From Collinsella aerofaciens (GTDB lineage Bacteria; Actinomycetota; Coriobacteriia; Coriobacteriales; Coriobacteriaceae): a stretch of DNA of 64,000 bases. The notes under the pieces are model-generated. The model worked only from the letters and a program-made list of their open reading frames with translations, made no database searches and was not told the origin of the DNA. The stretch is taken from contig NZ_CABJDK010000001.1 of assembly GCF_902364355.1 (NCBI RefSeq), positions 1 to 64,000 on the forward strand. The letters are read 5' to 3'. Numbering within the stretch: position 1 is the stretch's first letter; every line of letters begins with the position of its first letter. A program made the translations under genes and the position numbers. This document shows, piece by piece, positions 60,935 through 64,000 of this stretch.

Positions 60935-62353
60935 ATGGCCCTCATTACTTCGTACCACGTCCCCGGCCTGTATGTCGAGGACCACAGCATCGACGTCCCC
61001 CTCGACTGGCGCGGCCTGGAGCCAATGCTCCTGGCCGTCGGCAGCACCATGCGCCGCGGCGCTATGCCGGCACCAATCGCCGGCGCGCCCGAGAGCATCA
61101 AGCTCTTCTACCGCGTGGTTTGCGCGCCCGACCGCATCAACGACGATCTGCCGCTGCTTCTGTTTTTGCAGGGCGGCCCCGGCGGCGAGAGCCCGCGTCC
61201 GCTGTCACCCACAAGCGATGGCTGGATCGAGGAGGCCGTCAAGCACTTCCGCGTGGTCCTGCCCGACCAGCGCGGCACCGGACGCAGTAGCTGCGTGGAC
61301 GGACGCACGATTGCCACCTTGGGCGATCGCGCCGAGGCAGCCGGCGCCGATGCGGCCCGCTCGCAGGCGGACTTCCTCAAGCGCCACCTCGCCAGCTCCA
61401 TCGTGCGCGATTTTGAGTACCTGCGCCTGGTGGGCTTTGGCGGCAAGCCCTGGGTCACACTCGGGCAGAGCTACGGCGGCTTTTTGACGTTGAGCTATCT
61501 GTCGCTCTTCCCCGAGGGCGTGGCGGCAAGCTTTACCTGCGGCGGCATTCCGCACGTGCCGGCGAGCGCCAGCGAGGTCTACGCGCACACCTTCCCACGC
61601 ATGGCAGCCAAGACGCAGCAGTATTACGACCGCTACCCCGCCGACGTCGAGCGCGTGGCGGCCCTGGCAGATGCCCTCGAGGAGCAAAAGCCCGTGTTGC
61701 TCGACGGCTCGCCGATGACGGTCGAGCGCCTACAGCTCATGGGCAGCGACTTTGGCATGAAGCCGAGCTTTGAGCGCATGCATTGGATTATCGATCACGC
61801 GTTTGTTACAGGCAACGGTACACTGAGCTGCGGCTTCTCGGTATCCGACAGCTTTTTGATGCGCGCCTTCGAGCGTACCAACACGCGCACGAATCCGCTG
61901 TACTGGACGCTGCAGGAGTTCATATACGCCGACGGTGACACTATGCCCATTGGCTGGGCCGCAGCTGAAGAGAAGGCACACCGCGCCGAGTTCGACACCC
62001 TCGCGCGCCCGCTCATGTTTACCGGCGAGGCCATGTTCCCGTGGATGTTCGAGCAGATGCCCGAGCTCAAGCCCTTCAAGCCCGCGATGGATCTGCTGAT
62101 GGAGGACACCAGCTGGGACAAGATCTACGACCCGCAGCGCCTGGCCTGCAACGAGGTGCCGCTCCAGGCCGCGGTGTACTTCGATGACATGTACGTGGAC
62201 TCGGGCCTGCAGCTCGATACGCTCAGCCGCGTGGGCAACTCGCATGCCTGGGTGACGAACGAGTTTGAACACGATGGCCTGCACGGCAGCGTGGTGTTCA
62301 AGCACCTCTTCGACGAAGCCCTCAACCGCGGAAACCTGCGCCAGATCTTCTAG
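60935..62353 (+). CDS. alpha/beta hydrolase, proline iminopeptidase-like
   Basis: This 472-residue protein has LLLFLQGGPGGESPRPL (oxyanion loop, residues 76-92), FRVVLPDQRGTGRSSCVDG, and the nucleophile elbow GQSYGGF with Ser179. The catalytic His is probably in VTNEFEHDGLHGSVVF near the C-terminus. The pattern fits the S33 proline iminopeptidase family, which releases N-terminal proline from peptides. The ATG at 60935 has ACGGAAG upstream. It sits between proA and proB but faces the other way, an interesting link to proline supply. Confidence 0.8.
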   Translation: MALITSYHVPGLYVEDHSIDVPLDWRGLEPMLLAVGSTMRRGAMPAPIAGAPESIKLFYRVVCAPDRINDDLPLLLFLQGGPGGESPRPLSPTSDGWIEEAVKHFRVVLPDQRGTGRSSCVDGRTIATLGDRAEAAGADAARSQADFLKRHLASSIVRDFEYLRLVGFGGKPWVTLGQSYGGFLTLSYLSLFPEGVAASFTCGGIPHVPASASEVYAHTFPRMAAKTQQYYDRYPADVERVAALADALEEQKPVLLDGSPMTVERLQLMGSDFGMKPSFERMHWIIDHAFVTGNGTLSCGFSVSDSFLMRAFERTNTRTNPLYWTLQEFIYADGDTMPIGWAAAEEKAHRAEFDTLARPLMFTGEAMFPWMFEQMPELKPFKPAMDLLMEDTSWDKIYDPQRLACNEVPLQAAVYFDDMYVDSGLQLDTLSRVGNSHAWVTNEFEHDGLHGSVVFKHLFDEALNRGNLRQIF

Positions 62354-62396
62354 CAAAGGAGTGTCCCCGTCTGCCGGCACAAAAGGAACGTCCCCA
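62354..62396 (-). repeat. GGGGACGTTC...GGGACACTC element, copy 2 (inverted)
   Basis: On the plus strand GAGTGTCCCC (62359-62368) and GAACGTCCCC (62386-62395), the complement of the pair at 55719-55759. A second small inverted pair, TGCCGGCAC and GTGCCGG, lies in and beside it. Confidence 0.6.
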
Positions 62397-62454
62397 AGTG
62401 CCGGAAAAGGAGAGGCAGCACTGCTGGCAAAACGAGCCACAGCGCTGCCTCTCT

Positions 62455-63582
62455 TTATGCAAACACTATCAAGTTGTCCCTATGGATCGCGGGCTTCTCG
62501 GCCAGGTCTGCCAGCAGGCGGTTGCCGGCGATCTGGTCCTGGCGGCGACCGGCTGCAAGCTCCAGCACGTCCGAATCGGCCTCAGCGATACCGCGGGCGA
62601 CGACCATACCGCTCGGGTCGCACACATCGAGCACATCACCCTCGGCAAACTGGCCATCGACCTCGCGAATACCCACCGCAAGCAAGGAAGAGCCACGGCT
62701 GACCAGCGCCTTCGCAGCACCATCATCGACCGTCACCGAGCCATGCGCCTTGTCGCCCAGTGCGATCCACAGCTTGCGGGGTGCGATGTCCAGACGCTCC
62801 GCCGGCGGATCGAACAGCGTGCCCACGCTCTCGCCGCGGGCGAGGCGCACGAGCGTATCGGGCTCCTCGCCCGAGCAAATCACGCTCTGAATGCCCGCCG
62901 TCATCAGGATGCGGCTCGCGCGGATCTTGGTAATCATGCCGCCCGTTCCCACCGATGTGGAAGAATCGCCCGCCGAGGCAATAATCTTGGCATCGATCTT
63001 ATGCACGACAGGAACAAACTCGGCCGTGGGGTCCTCATGCGGATTGGCAGTATAGAGACCATCGATGTCCGAGAGCGTCACGCACAGATCGGCAGAAACC
63101 AGGCAGCTCACAAGCGCCGCCAGTGTGTCGTTGTCGCCAAACTTAATCTCATCGACGGTAACGGTATCGTTCTCGTTGACGACCGGCACCACGCCAAGCT
63201 CCACGAGGCGCAGCAGGGCGTCGCGCGCATGCAGGTAGGACGTGCGGCGGGCCGTGTCGTGGCGCGTGAGCAGTACGAGCGAGGTGAGCAGGTCGCGCGC
63301 ATGGAACTCCTCGTCGTAGGCCGACGAGATGATGCACTGACCGGCCGAGGCGCAAGCCTGTAAGCTCGGCAGGTCACCGACCGGCTTGCGTTCGAAGCCC
63401 AGCACGGGATAGCCACAGGCGATAGCGCCCGAGCTCACCACGACCAGACGCCAGCCGAGCTTGCGCAGCGCTGCGGCCTGATCGGCAAGTCCGCCGATAA
63501 AGGCGCGGTTGACCTTGCCATCGGCACCCACCACCGTGGACGAACCGATCTTTACCACCATCGTTTTATAAGAAGTCGTCAT
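62455..63582 (-). CDS. proB: glutamate 5-kinase ProB
   Basis: The 375-residue protein phosphorylates glutamate as the first step of proline synthesis. The amino acid kinase domain has MVVKIGSSTVVGADGKVN, LVVVSSGAIACGY, VVPVVNENDTVTVDEIKFGD and SVGTGGMITKIRAS. A C-terminal PUA domain follows (KALVSRGSSLLAVGIREVDG). Length is normal. ProA lies downstream on the same strand but with an opposed gene between them. An upstream pncB-like gene ends 79 bases before. Confidence 0.96.
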   Translation of the reverse strand: MTTSYKTMVVKIGSSTVVGADGKVNRAFIGGLADQAAALRKLGWRLVVVSSGAIACGYPVLGFERKPVGDLPSLQACASAGQCIISSAYDEEFHARDLLTSLVLLTRHDTARRTSYLHARDALLRLVELGVVPVVNENDTVTVDEIKFGDNDTLAALVSCLVSADLCVTLSDIDGLYTANPHEDPTAEFVPVVHKIDAKIIASAGDSSTSVGTGGMITKIRASRILMTAGIQSVICSGEEPDTLVRLARGESVGTLFDPPAERLDIAPRKLWIALGDKAHGSVTVDDGAAKALVSRGSSLLAVGIREVDGQFAEGDVLDVCDPSGMVVARGIAEADSDVLELAAGRRQDQIAGNRLLADLAEKPAIHRDNLIVFA

Positions 63583-63661
63583 ACGTCAAACCAATCAACT
63601 GTGGAGGGTTCGGCCGAGCTGGCGGCCAAGGGAGCGTGACTCGCCCCTACCGCCCAAGGAA

Positions 63662-64000
63662 TTAGTGAGCCCAGGGAAAAGCAGAGGCCGCGGCCATGTT
63701 CTTGCGTACGAGCTCGTCGCGCACCTGAGCCAGGCCCTGCTCCATGCCCACCACATAGGTCTGCGGGTACAGGAAGCGCTTGAAAGCTGCGTCCAGATGA
63801 TCGAGCGCCCAAGCACAGCGCTCGCGCGCGTCCTGGATGCTCTCACGCGGAGCCACCGCACTGCCATCGCGCACGATCGGCACCAGCAGCTCGCGATACT
63901 CAAGTTCGGACACGTCAGTCACCAGGGCGGCATCATTCACGGCCACGAGGGTATTGCCGCGCGCGGCGCCCTCCCCCGCCAGATGGTCCTCGTCGTAGAT
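63662..64000 (-). CDS. pncB: nicotinate phosphoribosyltransferase, C-terminal part (runs off the window)
   Basis: The last 112 residues of a gene that continues past position 64000. They include IYDEDHLAGEGAARGNTLVA, EYRELLVPIVRDGSAVAPRE, SIQDARERCAWALDHLDAAF and FLYPQTYVVGMEQGLAQVRD, matching the C-terminus of bacterial nicotinate phosphoribosyltransferase. The enzyme joins nicotinate to PRPP in NAD salvage. It is upstream of proB on the same strand. Confidence 0.85.
   Translation of the reverse strand: MYDEDHLAGEGAARGNTLVAVNDAALVTDVSELEYRELLVPIVRDGSAVAPRESIQDARERCAWALDHLDAAFKRFLYPQTYVVGMEQGLAQVRDELVRKNMAAASAFPWAH

Overview
The window looks like a chromosomal piece of a Gram-positive, anaerobic gut actinobacterium of the class Coriobacteriia, most likely Collinsella. 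This is inferred from GC-rich housekeeping genes, a Rho factor with a very long disordered N-terminus, a CarD regulator, a complete sufCBDSU operon with an Rrf2 regulator, a GGGtGRT/NifU-like pair and a cell wall anchored lysozyme-like protein. No database search was possible, so the genus is a judgement.

Region 1 (1-15.5 kb, AT-rich) is a surface polysaccharide locus. A minus-strand operon (7444 to 23) encodes a dolichol-phosphate-mannose-synthase-like GT2 enzyme, a DUF2304 membrane protein, a DUF2142 membrane protein, a two-domain GT2, a WsaF-like glycosyltransferase and a short polysaccharide pyruvyl transferase-like fragment. Insertion-sequence debris follows (7.5-8.2 kb), then three more glycosyltransferases and a Wzx-type flippase. 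Region 2 (13.1-18.9 kb) holds two adjacent secreted cell wall hydrolases that share triple-tyrosine-like (Y_Y_Y) repeats. One has an NlpC/P60-like C-terminus, the other an amidase plus a glucosaminidase. GC-rich, nucleotide-identical repeat blocks sit inside otherwise AT-rich genes.

Region 3 (18.9-22.8 kb) is an accessory island: IstB-like debris, two divergent genes each carrying an RxxxxH HEPN-type motif (the second an Abi-like protein), and an N-terminally truncated AAA ATPase. Region 4 (22.8-32.1 kb) is a second glycosyltransferase cluster: five tandem GT2 genes on the minus strand, then a divergent acyltransferase and a GlfT2-like enzyme. Next come an AAA-ATPase-like/PDDEXK gene with a degraded nuclease site and a sortase-type surface protein.

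Region 5 (36-64 kb, GC-rich) is core genome: rrf2-sufCBDSU, a RAYT transposase, the GGGtGRT pair, an aspartate-oxidase-like flavoprotein, DinD, a tRNA-His/Lys/Lys operon, an aminotransferase, a ROK sugar kinase, VanZ, rho, argS, carD, an HD-domain hydrolase, proB and proA separated by an inverted alpha/beta hydrolase, and the end of a nicotinate phosphoribosyltransferase gene. Small palindromic repeats with GGGAC cores recur between genes here and may relate to the RAYT gene. The two glycosyltransferase clusters, the flippase, the repeat autolysins and the anchored hydrolase together suggest a locus devoted to building and remodelling the cell surface, where recombination is frequent.
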